Shown in pieces: positions 1 to 7,747 of a DNA stretch of 64,000 nt; position 1 is the first letter of the stretch, and each line of letters opens with the position of its first letter. The notes under the pieces are model-generated. The model searched no databases and was not told the DNA's origin. It was given only the letters and a program-made list of their open reading frames with translations. This stretch comes from Thermococcus sp. JdF3. Its GTDB lineage: Archaea; Methanobacteriota_B; Thermococci; Thermococcales; Thermococcaceae. The position numbers and the translations under genes were made by a program. The stretch is taken from contig NZ_SNUK01000002.1 of the NCBI RefSeq assembly GCF_012027495.1, positions 62,001-126,000 of the forward strand, read 5' to 3'.

Positions 1-190
1 CGCTGACTTAGTTGGAGCCTTCAACATTTTGAAAACGGTGGTGGGAACCATAACCCCAAATCTGAGCGGTCTTTACGCCCAGAGGAGGGGTAACTGGCCG
101 AAGACCCGGCCAGAGGGGTTCGAAGAACCCTCTTCGAGGGTTGCCCTGATGAGAACCCCTCAAACCTCCCCGTCAATGGCGAGGGGTTAA
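1..190 (+). CDS. tnpB: TnpB (IS605-type OrfB) C-terminus, truncated by window edge
   Basis: This is the last 62 codons of a TnpB-family RNA-guided nuclease, read in the frame starting at base 2 and ending with TAA at 188-190. It contains the third RuvC motif (ADLVGAFNIL) and the long Arg/Pro-rich tail of this IS family (GLYAQRRGNW). It is nearly identical to the C-terminus of the complete TnpB at 48835-50148. The rest lies outside the window, so whether this copy is intact cannot be told. Family assignment is firm. Confidence 0.85.
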   Translation, partial: ADLVGAFNILKTVVGTITPNLSGLYAQRRGNWPKTRPEGFEEPSSRVALMRTPQTSPSMARG

Positions 191-231
191 CTCGCTGGAA
201 CCCTCGCCCCTCACGGCAGGGAGGAGGTCAG
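1..231 (+). mobile_element. Right end of a TnpB-only IS605-family element
   Basis: Bases 1-231 match the last 230 bases of the complete element at 48720-50189. The match covers the tnpB 3' end and the terminal hairpin region (CCTCGCCCCT pairing imperfectly with AGGGAGGAGG). It stops at GGAGGTCAG (223-231), after which the copies have different flanks, which defines the element's right boundary. The left end is outside the window. Confidence 0.85.
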
Positions 232-251
232 TTAGTTAAAGGTGAAGGACC

Positions 252-899
252 ATGTCGGAATTCTACAAAGAGAGGAAGCTGAGCTGTGGGGAGGATGTCG
301 TACTGGCGCTGGCAATATTCGTGGTTTTTCTGGACTTTGTCAACGCCATAGTGCACAACAGCGACACCCAGCTCAGAACCTCGATATTCGCCCTGATCAT
401 CCTGCTGTTCGCCCTCTCCGTCAGGAAGTTCTATCCCAACCCGAGCAGAAGGATATGGCCGTGGATAAGCCCGATATACGACAACGGCGTCATGATAACC
501 GTCGCGATATTCTTCCTGTTCCACGTGACGCTTCTCAACGTTCCAATACTCAACGTTGACCTGTACAACGTCTATGAGAACGGCGACATCATCGGCCACT
601 CCCTCGGCGGCCTGATGATGTGGACGATATTCGCCAAGATAGCCCTCGAATACTCCGGGATCAACAACAAGGGCTGGAGTGCAAAGACCATCGTCAAGTA
701 CTCGATGGGGGCGCTTCTCATAATCGGCGTCCTGTGGGAGTTCATAGAGCTCGTCGCCTCGCTCACCATACTGCCCCACGTGGACGAGCCGATAAACAAC
801 AAGATTAGGGACATCATAATGGAGTACATAGGCGCGGGACTGATGACGATAGCGGTGCTGAAGACGAAGTATCCCTTCGACATGGGAGAATGGGAGTGA
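252..899 (+). CDS. Multi-pass membrane protein of unknown function
   Basis: A 215-residue protein with about six membrane segments, near residues 15-33, 43-58, 79-97, 113-132, 151-170 and 190-203. It has a charged N-terminus and conserved-looking motifs GHSLGG (115-120) and LWEFIE (161-166). The pattern recalls the DUF2238/YjdF type of predicted membrane proteins, but this is only a resemblance. A GGTGAAGG ribosome binding site lies 4 nt before the ATG. It begins just 20 bases after the end of an IS element, so its native promoter may have been displaced. Function unknown. Confidence 0.75.
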   Translation: MSEFYKERKLSCGEDVVLALAIFVVFLDFVNAIVHNSDTQLRTSIFALIILLFALSVRKFYPNPSRRIWPWISPIYDNGVMITVAIFFLFHVTLLNVPILNVDLYNVYENGDIIGHSLGGLMMWTIFAKIALEYSGINNKGWSAKTIVKYSMGALLIIGVLWEFIELVASLTILPHVDEPINNKIRDIIMEYIGAGLMTIAVLKTKYPFDMGEWE

Positions 900-916
900 T
901 TTCCCTTTGATTTTGT

Positions 917-2548
917 CTCCTAATTCTCTGGGGGTCTTATTGCAACGCAATCGCTTACATGGCCTTCAGCAACTACCTTATGACGTTTCAATTCTCATGG
1001 AGTCTTATTGCAACTTTGGTGGAAGAAGGCCCAGGTGGGAGACGGCTAGGTGTTTCAATTCTCCCAGAGTCTTATTGCAACTATCCTCGCGGCAGTCAAG
1101 AGCATGGAAACCCGCGCCGTTTCAATTCTCCCAGAGTCTTATTGCAACCAGCTCCTTCGCCACGTCGGTGGTCGCGTCCACGTCGTTTCAATTCTTCCAG
1201 AGTCTTATTGCAACACAGTACCTCCACAGCCTGCCGTCAGAACTCATATAGTTTCAATTCTCCCAGAGTCTTATTGCAACTAGGACGATGTGCTTGAGCC
1301 TCTGTCCGCTGTAAACGGTTTCAATTCTCCCAGAGTCTTATTGCAACGTCGAGATTAATAACGCGATTAACATCGCGAGCCTGAGTTTCAATTCTCCCAG
1401 AGTCTTATTGCAACGTGGTCCATCAGAAGCGATACCATATTTTGTTCTTGTTTCAATTCTCCCAGAGTCTTATTGCAACGGGTTCTCCAGGGCCGGCCAC
1501 CACAACCACCTATCCGTTTCAATTCTCCCAGAGTCTTATTGCAACTCGTGCTCGTCATCATAGCCCTCATGCACTACCTCTGGTTTCAATTCTCCCAGAG
1601 TCTTATTGCAACTGAGCTACCGCAAGTACAAGAAGATGAAGAAGTACAGTTTCAATTCTCCCAGAGTCTTATTGCAACCTGGTCGGCGTCCTGCTTTGGA
1701 ACTTCCTCTCGACGTTTCAATTCTCCCAGAGTCTTATTGCAACTACACTATTGGATGAACTTTTGTCAAATCAAAACACGGTTTCAATTCTCCCAGAGTC
1801 TTATTGCAACTTGTTTATGTTTAGGGCTTCTCTAATCGCTTTGGGGAGTTTCAATTCTCCCAGAGTCTTATTGCAACCAAATCGAAGAGCTCAAGCAGGA
1901 GAACGCGGCTCTCGGTTTCAATTCTCCCAGAGTCTTATTGCAACCCACGCCGTCGTCATCTACCTTGCACCGGTCGAAGCGAGTTTCAATTCTCCCAGAG
2001 TCTTATTGCAACCGGTTATTTGATTACATAATTGTTGAATTGCATAATTAGTTTCAATTCTCCCAGAGTCTTATTGCAACGTCTGCTCCCAGTCCATAGA
2101 AGTTTCCACATTCCTGGTTTCAATTCTCCCAGAGTCTTATTGCAACACATCGAAAAGGACCTGCTGCTAGATCTCTCCGAGCTCGTTTCAATTCTCCCAG
2201 AGTCTTATTGCAACTGGCGAAGATCGTTACCGTACTTCTTCCAGTCGAGGCGTTTCAATTCTCCCAGAGTCTTATTGCAACGCATAAACGACAGTAGCTC
2301 GCAGTACATAAGAGTATCGTTTCAATTCTCCCAGAGTCTTATTGCAACTATTCAGCGCAGTCCTGTTCAAGTAAATTTTGAACACAGTTTCAATTCTCCC
2401 AGAGTCTTATTGCAACAGAGTTTACCCCACCAGAGAACGTTACAAAGCTGTAGTTTCAATTCTCCCAGAGTCTTATTGCAACTCCGCGTGCCGTTCGCTA
2501 TCGTCACCGCGATTATTTGTTTCAATTCTCCCAGAGTCTTATTGCAAC
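917..2548 (-). CRISPR. CRISPR array, 25 repeats and 24 spacers
   Basis: A 30-bp repeat (plus-strand form begins GTTTCAATTC, ends CTTATTGCAAC) recurs 25 times, with spacers of 35-38 bp. Repeats start at 917, 985, 1052, 1119, 1185, 1251, 1318, 1385, 1450, 1516, 1583, 1649, 1714, 1781, 1848, 1915, 1983, 2051, 2117, 2185, 2252, 2319, 2387, 2453 and 2519. The first repeat has 8 mismatches to the consensus, the second 3 and the fifth 1; the rest are identical by eye. Degenerate repeats at the left mark the old, leader-distal end. Thermococcales crRNAs carry a 5' tag ending in GAAAC/GAAAG, which fits transcription on the minus strand from the right. No cas genes lie in the window, so effectors must act in trans. 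Confidence 0.98.
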
Positions 2549-3021
2549 AGGGCGGGAATTCCGCCCGTTGGCCCAGTAAAGGCCTATGCAGTCTCGGATA
2601 TTTAAACCTTTCTGAAAACCACCGGAAAAGGGGCCTCAAACGTCCTGAATTCAAGGGGCTTGTGAACACGTTTGGACCAAAACACCGTTCCCGGGCCGTT
2701 TTCTCCCCAATGAACAGGAACCTGCACGTGATTTCCCGTTAGTTCACGGCGTCCCAAAACGCTAGAAAACCCTCTTCAGGACAGAAAAACAGAAATGAAC
2801 CGGTTTGTGCACGGAAGGAGTGTATTCCAACAGCGCCCTTCCTCGGTTCAGAACTTCGAAGAAAATTCGTTACCAAGTGCTGACTAGAATGCAACAAAAA
2901 GTTACGGCCCGAAGGATGCTAAAATCGATTTCCCAAGGCCGCTGAGAGCTTTGTTTCGACAGAAAACGGCGGTTAAAGTCGAGGGGCTTGAAATGGGGTG
3001 GAAGAATGTGATGACACCCGA
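2549..3021 (-). other. CRISPR leader and gene-free region
   Basis: About 470 bases without a credible gene separate the newest CRISPR repeat from the end of dacZ. The array-proximal part contains the promoter at 2598-2612 and is expected to hold the leader signals for spacer acquisition. Short open frames in the region have no ribosome binding sites and no recognisable products. Nothing else is recognised here. Confidence 0.6.
2598..2612 (-). promoter_or_regulatory. CRISPR leader promoter (BRE + TATA)
   Basis: On the minus strand this reads GAAAGGTTTAAATAT: a BRE (GAAAGG, 2607-2612) followed by a TATA box (TTTAAATAT, 2598-2606). Archaeal initiation about 25 bp downstream would put the transcript start near 2575-2580, some 30 nt before the first repeat at 2548. 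This supports minus-strand transcription of the array. Confidence 0.75.
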
Positions 3022-3825
3022 TCAGTACCTTATCCGCGGGTTGTACTCCAGGAGCATGAGGCCGTTCTTAAATATCCTTATCGTCCCGCTCTCTGAGAGG
3101 CTTATTGCCATGGCCTTGGTGAGCTTGGTTATTCCCGCGGCCGCTATGTGCCTGCTCCCCAGGCCCGGTGGAAGCATGAGGTCTATGACCTTCGGCTCGA
3201 CCTCCAGGTAGCGGCCGGCGGCCGCGATCCTGCCGTCGTCGCGGACTATAAACGCCCCGTCCAGCTGGGCGAACTCCTTGATTATCTCCTTGCTGTCTCT
3301 GTCCAGAACGTTGACCCTGTGCCCCTTGAACGGGTTCGGGATGAGCTGATGGGAGTGCCTGAGAACGCGCCTGGTGTCGCCGATGACGAATATCGTCCCA
3401 ACGGGCGTTCCCTCGCGGCCTTCCACGCTCAGTTCTATGGTTATCTCAAGCAGCCGCTGGAGCACGCTCTGATTCTGGGCAAAAAATCCTCTCATGGCGG
3501 ATATGTTCTTTTTGACGGTCTTTATCCCTATCATCTCCCGGGTGACGTAGACGAAGGACTCGCCCTCTCCAAGGATGTCGTGTTCTATCAGAAACGCGGA
3601 TATGAGGTTCAGGATGTTGTTCAGGTCGAGATTCTGGGGTATCGAGACCCGCTTGACCATCTCCTCCTCAACGTCGAAGGAGGAACCTACTATAACTATG
3701 GTAACGCCTGCGTCTCGAAGCCTCTCGGGGTCGATATCCTCCAGAATGACGAGGGCCTTGCCCCCCAGCTCCCTCACAATCCCTATCGCACTGTTTATTA
3801 AAACTTCAGGAATCTCCCTCCCCAT
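3022..3825 (-). CDS. dacZ: Diadenylate cyclase (c-di-AMP synthase), DacZ type
   Basis: A 267-residue protein with a C-terminal DAC domain that should condense two ATP into c-di-AMP. The catalytic motif DGAFIVRDDG (residues 189-198) and the second motif, SRHIAAAG (224-231, matching the RHR motif of DisA/CdaA), are both visible. The N-terminal ~110 residues are a pyruvate-kinase-like alpha/beta domain typical of archaeal DacZ. The ATG at 3825 is chosen because GGTGAG lies just upstream; an in-frame TTG at 3834 is less likely. A TATA-like TTTTTATG lies about 30 bp upstream. It stands alone, tail to the CRISPR leader. Archaeal c-di-AMP is linked to osmotic and potassium control. Confidence 0.9.
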   Translation of the reverse strand: MGREIPEVLINSAIGIVRELGGKALVILEDIDPERLRDAGVTIVIVGSSFDVEEEMVKRVSIPQNLDLNNILNLISAFLIEHDILGEGESFVYVTREMIGIKTVKKNISAMRGFFAQNQSVLQRLLEITIELSVEGREGTPVGTIFVIGDTRRVLRHSHQLIPNPFKGHRVNVLDRDSKEIIKEFAQLDGAFIVRDDGRIAAAGRYLEVEPKVIDLMLPPGLGSRHIAAAGITKLTKAMAISLSESGTIRIFKNGLMLLEYNPRIRY

Positions 3826-3929
3826 GCTCACCAACCGTCTTGGATATTCGTGGGGACATAAAAACTTACCGCCCCAAAGCGTCCAGAAAACGTTAAAACG
3901 GGCGGCACGTAGTTTCGTTGGTGTGATGG

Positions 3930-4481
3930 ATGAAGGTGGTAGTCGCGATAACAGGGGCCAGTGGCGCGGTCTATGGGCTCAGGCTCATCGATGTGCTGAG
4001 GGAAACGGGACACGAGGTCATCACCGTGGCCTCAAGGATGGGCCTCGCGGTACTCCGGCACGAGACTGGCGAGGATTTCAAACCGGATTACCTTGAAAGC
4101 GACCTCTTCGCCCCTATAGCGTCCGGCTCACATCCCTTCGACGCCATGGTGATAGCCCCTTGCTCTATGAAGACCCTTTCGGCAATCGCGAACGGCTACG
4201 CCGACAATTTGATCGTCAGGGCGGCGGATGTGGCGCTAAAAGAGAGGCGAAAGCTTGTCCTGCTCGTTAGGGAGACACCGCTGAGCTTGGTGCATCTACA
4301 AAATATGGTGAGGGTTACCCAAGCTGGAGCGGTGGTGATGCCAGCATCCCCAGGATTTTACACAAAACCCAAAACTTTGGACGATATAACAAACTTTATA
4401 ATAGGAAAAATCCTAGATGTCCTTGGGATTGATAATCAAATCTACCCTAGGTGGGGGAATGAGAATGGTTCAGCTGGATGA
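3930..4481 (+). CDS. ubiX: UbiX-like flavin prenyltransferase
   Basis: A 183-residue flavoprotein of the UbiX/Pad1 family, which attaches a prenyl group to FMN to make the prenylated cofactor of UbiD-type decarboxylases. The N-terminal Rossmann motif [14 protein letters not shown] (6-19) and the flavin-binding stretch [14 protein letters not shown] (around 72-85) are clear, as is the Arg-rich region before the C-terminal helix. Length is normal for the family. No UbiD partner is in the window. The next gene starts inside its last codons (4459), so the two are probably co-transcribed. Confidence 0.9.
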   Translation: MKVVVAITGASGAVYGLRLIDVLRETGHEVITVASRMGLAVLRHETGEDFKPDYLESDLFAPIASGSHPFDAMVIAPCSMKTLSAIANGYADNLIVRAADVALKERRKLVLLVRETPLSLVHLQNMVRVTQAGAVVMPASPGFYTKPKTLDDITNFIIGKILDVLGIDNQIYPRWGNENGSAG

Positions 4482-4947
4482 CCTCGATAGAGCGATACTC
4501 CGTCTGCTCAAAGAGGACGCGAGGCTTACGATATCAGAAATAGCAGAGAGGCTAAATCGCCCGGAATCCACCATACATTTCAGAATAAAGAAACTCCAGG
4601 AGAGGAGTTTTATTGAAAAATATACCATAGTGCTCGGTGAGCAGTTGCGGCCCAAAACCCTTGCTATTGTCTACGTTCAGGCCGAGACTCCCATTATTGA
4701 GGATTTCCTGGAAAGGTACATTCAGTACCTTATGAAAACCCTGTCCCTGCTTCCCAACGTGCTCGCTGTTGCACGGAGCGATAAGGACGGTGTTGTGGCT
4801 ATAATCGGCGGTGAGAACGGGGAGCAGATTAACAAATTCGTGGAGGAGACCATACAGGTCATGCCCACACTGAAAAGGGTGGAAGTGTTCCCTGTGAATG
4901 AATTCGTCAAGGGGGATAGCTTAGCGGGATTCCTGGTGAGCGTCTAA
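4459..4947 (+). CDS. Lrp/AsnC-type transcriptional regulator
   Basis: A 162-residue protein with an N-terminal winged helix-turn-helix: [21 protein letters not shown], then [16 protein letters not shown] as the recognition region. A ~95-residue C-terminal RAM-like effector domain follows. The ATG at 4459 is chosen because AGGTG sits 5 nt upstream; starts at 4417 and 4465 are also open. It overlaps ubiX by 23 bp and the next gene by one base (TAATG), so all three form an operon. Ligand and targets are unknown. Confidence 0.8.
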   Translation: MRMVQLDDLDRAILRLLKEDARLTISEIAERLNRPESTIHFRIKKLQERSFIEKYTIVLGEQLRPKTLAIVYVQAETPIIEDFLERYIQYLMKTLSLLPNVLAVARSDKDGVVAIIGGENGEQINKFVEETIQVMPTLKRVEVFPVNEFVKGDSLAGFLVSV

Positions 4948-5462
4948 TGGAGATCGAGGTAAAGTTTCGCATCGACTTCAATCAGGCCAGGGCTGCTATA
5001 GAATCCCTCGGTGCGGACTTCGTGCAGGAGGAGCTCCAGGAGGATCTCTATTTCTCCCTTCCTCCACATGAGCTTCTTCGGGTTCGGAGACTCTCGAACC
5101 TTGGGAGGTCTTTCTTAACCTACAAGCGCATAGCCGACCCCGGGCGAAACGAGGAGTTCGACGAGATCGAAGTGGAGGTTTCGGACTTCGACGGGACCGT
5201 CGAGATCCTGAAGCGCCTCGGGTTCAGGGAGGATATTTGGATCAGGAAACGCCGCCTCGTTTACCGGCTGGATGGCGTTACCTTCGAGCTGAACGAGGTA
5301 GCTGGGCTGGGGGACTTCCTGGACATCGAGGTCATCTCGGACAACGTGGAAGAAGCCAAGCGCAGGATATGGGAAATCGCCGGAAGGCTCGGCCTCACAG
5401 AGGATGACGTTGAGCCGAGGCTCTACCAAGAACTCATCCGCGAGAAAATGGGAAGAAGGTAA
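4947..5462 (+). CDS. CYTH-domain protein (CyaB/thiamine-triphosphatase superfamily)
   Basis: A 171-residue CYTH protein. The N-terminal EIEVKFRI (2-9) is the signature ExExK motif, followed by alternating basic and acidic strands (LLRVRRL, FLTYKRI, EIEVEV) that line the triphosphate-binding tunnel, and ELNEV and FLDIEV in the C-terminal half. Members hydrolyse triphosphates or act as class IV adenylate cyclases. Which activity this archaeal form has cannot be read from sequence. Its ATG overlaps the stop of the upstream regulator (TAATG). Confidence 0.85.
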   Translation: MEIEVKFRIDFNQARAAIESLGADFVQEELQEDLYFSLPPHELLRVRRLSNLGRSFLTYKRIADPGRNEEFDEIEVEVSDFDGTVEILKRLGFREDIWIRKRRLVYRLDGVTFELNEVAGLGDFLDIEVISDNVEEAKRRIWEIAGRLGLTEDDVEPRLYQELIREKMGRR

Positions 5463-5464
5463 GG

Positions 5465-6658
5465 TTAGCGGGCGGTGGCAACTATCTTGATGATGTCATT
5501 GAACTCCAGCTCGTAGTCTTCTCCAACGCGCCTGTGGGTTCTCGCGTTCACCGCGTAGAGGAAGGTCTTCCCGAGGTCGGTGTGAACCTTGTATGCCAGG
5601 GCCCTGGGGGTTGAACCCTTCGGAAGCAGGTGGACGTGGGGCAGGACGTTTCCGAACCCGTCGGTGAGCTTGTGCTCGTCCTCCACAGGGTAGACGGGGA
5701 TGAGCTTCAGGAGCTCAAACGTTGCCCGGTTTATTACCTCCTGGACTCCAGTGGAGCCGAAGCGGTCGAGGACCTTCTCCTTTATGAGCATGAGCGCCTT
5801 CTCCTGCTTTCCACTCATCGGCTTAAGGATTTTGAAGTCGCTCGAACCGGGGACGTAGTCGATGAATCCCGCCTTTGCCGCCTTTCTCAGCGTCAGCTCC
5901 GCCGCCGCACTCGTCGGGACGACTATATACCCCCTGCTCTTCCCCTTCGTTATCAGGCGCTCTATCTGAGCGTCGGCCGCCGCGTCCGCCTTGTTGGCGG
6001 CAATTATTATCGGCTTGTTTATCTTCCTCAGCTCGCGGACGAAGGCCAGCAGGTCTTCATCGCTCCACTTGGTTGGGTCGTTGTCCAGGCCGAGCTTGTG
6101 GATGGCCTCGAAGGCATCCTCCTCACTCACACCTATTCCCGTCAGCTGGTCCGCTATTGCCTGGGCGAGCTTTAGGTGCTGGAGCTTTATCCTCTTCGCG
6201 AACTTCTCCCAGTTCTTGTGGAGGATGCCGTAGATCCAGTAGTCTATCTCCCTCTCAAGAAACTCTATGTCCTCCACGGGGTCGTGGTGGTCGGTCGGCT
6301 GGCCCTCGGCGTCGGTCTTTCCGGTAACATCGACGACGTGGATTAAAGCCGAGGCCATTCTGAGGTCATCGAGGAACTTGTTGCCCAGTCCGCGCCCCTC
6401 GTGAGCCCCGGGAACCAGTCCGGCAACGTCAATCATCTTTATCGGGATAAGCGCCTTCCCATCACGGTACTCGTAGTTCTGGGGGTTTGGCTGGCAGCCG
6501 AGCTCTTTGCAGGGGTGATCCGTTATCGCGTAGGTGACCCCAACGTTCGCGTCTATCGTAGTGAACGGATAATTGGCAATGTCAACGTCAACGAGAGTAG
6601 CCGCTGAGAAAAAGGTCGACTTTCCAACGTTTGGCTTTCCAACGACACCTATCTCCAT
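5465..6658 (-). CDS. OBG/YchF-type TRAFAC GTPase with TGS domain
   Basis: A 397-residue P-loop NTPase. The Walker A motif GKPNVGKST lies at residues 7-15 and the base-specificity motif ANKAD in the middle. The G domain holds a helical insertion, and a C-terminal TGS domain (roughly the last 80 residues) is present. YchF/OLA1-family proteins bind ribosomes and may prefer ATP. The ATG at 6658 is chosen because GGTGGTGAG precedes it and the family starts right at the P-loop strand; a longer open frame to 6811 is unsupported. It ends 2 bp from the convergent CYTH gene. Confidence 0.9.
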   Translation of the reverse strand: MEIGVVGKPNVGKSTFFSAATLVDVDIANYPFTTIDANVGVTYAITDHPCKELGCQPNPQNYEYRDGKALIPIKMIDVAGLVPGAHEGRGLGNKFLDDLRMASALIHVVDVTGKTDAEGQPTDHHDPVEDIEFLEREIDYWIYGILHKNWEKFAKRIKLQHLKLAQAIADQLTGIGVSEEDAFEAIHKLGLDNDPTKWSDEDLLAFVRELRKINKPIIIAANKADAAADAQIERLITKGKSRGYIVVPTSAAAELTLRKAAKAGFIDYVPGSSDFKILKPMSGKQEKALMLIKEKVLDRFGSTGVQEVINRATFELLKLIPVYPVEDEHKLTDGFGNVLPHVHLLPKGSTPRALAYKVHTDLGKTFLYAVNARTHRRVGEDYELEFNDIIKIVATAR

Positions 6659-6750
6659 ACTCACCACCGGGCTAACTTCGCGGGAGGGTTTTAAGGGGTT
6701 TCGGCCGAAAACTATAACTCCCCCTTTCCCTAATTCCTCCAGTGAAACCC

Positions 6751-6960
6751 ATGCGAATACACGTCCTTGTCGAGGACTATTCTGGCTACGAAAGCCTATC
6801 TTGCACCGCACGGGGTGAGTTTCCTTGTGGAAAAGGGTGGAAAGAGAATCCTCTTCGACACCGGCCAGAGCGCCGGGTTGAGGCTGGTATAGCCTTTCTG
6901 AAGATCTGCCGCGGGCGCTTCCACAAGCTCCACTCCGGAATGGTCATCGAGCTCGGAGTT
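6751..6960 (+). pseudogene. Decayed MBL-fold metallohydrolase gene
   Basis: Two pieces of a metallo-beta-lactamase-fold protein remain. The frame from ATG 6751 reads MRIHVLVEDYSGYES, then breaks. One frame over, from 6800, it continues LAPHGVSFLVEKGGKRILFD and TGQSAG, the usual N-terminus of this family, up to a stop near 6890. A third piece ([15 protein letters not shown]) resembles the family's C-terminal end. The centre, including the HxHxDH zinc site, is missing. The evidence is a one-base frameshift (likely a lost C near 6795) plus a large internal deletion. The remnant overlaps the 3' end of the racemase-family gene. Confidence 0.7.
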
Positions 6961-7651
6961 CCTCCAGGCCGAGGGCAAGCCTCACGGCCCTCTCCGCTAT
7001 CACGTCGAGCGGATCGATGAGCGGGACGCTGAGGTCTTCGGGCTTCAGGGCAACGCTGACCTCCGTGCAGCCGGCTATTATCCCGTCGACCCTGCGCTCG
7101 AGCCTTCTGGCCACGTCCAGGAGGAGCTTCCTCCCCAGCTCAACGTTCCCGGCCTTGACACCCTCGTAGATTCCCCTCATAACGAGCTCCTGGTCCTTCC
7201 TGCCCGGAACGGCAATCTCCACCCCGTGAGATAACAGCGCCCTGTGGTAGACGAGCCCCTTTATCGTGCCGTCCGTCGCGAGGAGACCGACCTTCCTGAG
7301 GCCCATCCTCTTGACCGCTTCCGCCGTCTCTTCAACCATGCTTACGAGGGGGATGTTTATCGCCCTCTGAATTGTCTCGGCGAAGAAGTGGGCGGTGTTG
7401 CAGGGCATTATGATGAAGTCCGCGCCCCAGCTTTCGAGCTTTCGCGCGCTGTCTGTGAGCTCGGGCCTCGGGTCCTCCCCCTTCCCCAGTATGAAGGCCG
7501 TCCTGTCCGGTATCTTCGGGTTGTTGTAGATGATTATCCTCGGGTGCTCCTGGTCGCGCTTTGCAGGGGTCTTCTCGACTATCCGCCTGAAGAGCTCGAC
7601 CGTTGCGAGCGGCCCCATGCCCCCGAGGATACCTATGACGCGCTCGGTCAT
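6944..7651 (-). CDS. Aspartate/glutamate racemase family protein
   Basis: A 235-residue PLP-independent racemase-family protein. The N-terminal [15 protein letters not shown] is the family start. Both catalytic cysteines are present, in PCNTAHFF (around residue 82) and GCTEVSV (around residue 195), in two pseudo-symmetric halves. It probably interconverts L- and D-aspartate or a related acid. The ATG at 7651 gives the usual family start; GGTGGGATG lies upstream. It is transcribed divergently from the oleate hydratase with a 96-bp shared region containing palindromes. Confidence 0.88.
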   Translation of the reverse strand: MTERVIGILGGMGPLATVELFRRIVEKTPAKRDQEHPRIIIYNNPKIPDRTAFILGKGEDPRPELTDSARKLESWGADFIIMPCNTAHFFAETIQRAINIPLVSMVEETAEAVKRMGLRKVGLLATDGTIKGLVYHRALLSHGVEIAVPGRKDQELVMRGIYEGVKAGNVELGRKLLLDVARRLERRVDGIIAGCTEVSVALKPEDLSVPLIDPLDVIAERAVRLALGLEELRAR

Positions 7652-7700
7652 CGGTTCATCCCACCGAACATTGGAGGGAAATCTTTTTAAGGTTCCCATT

Positions 7701-7735
7701 ATGATTGAAATCATCATGTCTAAATACGACATGTC
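7701..7735. promoter_or_regulatory. Palindromes in the divergent racemase/oleate hydratase promoter
   Basis: ATGATTGAAATCAT (7701-7714) is a 6-bp inverted repeat with a 2-nt centre. CATGTCTAAATACGACATG (7715-7733) has 6-bp arms, and GACATGTC (7728-7735) is a perfect 8-bp palindrome. They lie between two divergent starts, and TTTTTAAGG (7684-7692) can serve as TATA on either strand. A dimeric repressor or activator is the simplest reading; the protein is unknown. Confidence 0.5.
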
Positions 7736-7747
7736 TGGGTGAGGAAT

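Noticed and set aside
1281-1317. Spacer resembling window sequence near 46950 (shared CTGTAAACG stretch)
   Set aside because: The similarity is about ten bases and fits chance; no self-targeting is supported.
1050-2742. Many open frames across the CRISPR array, with repeated FNSPRVLLQ- or SILPESYCN-like peptides
   Set aside because: They are translations of the 30-bp repeat and spacers and have no ribosome binding sites or family resemblance.
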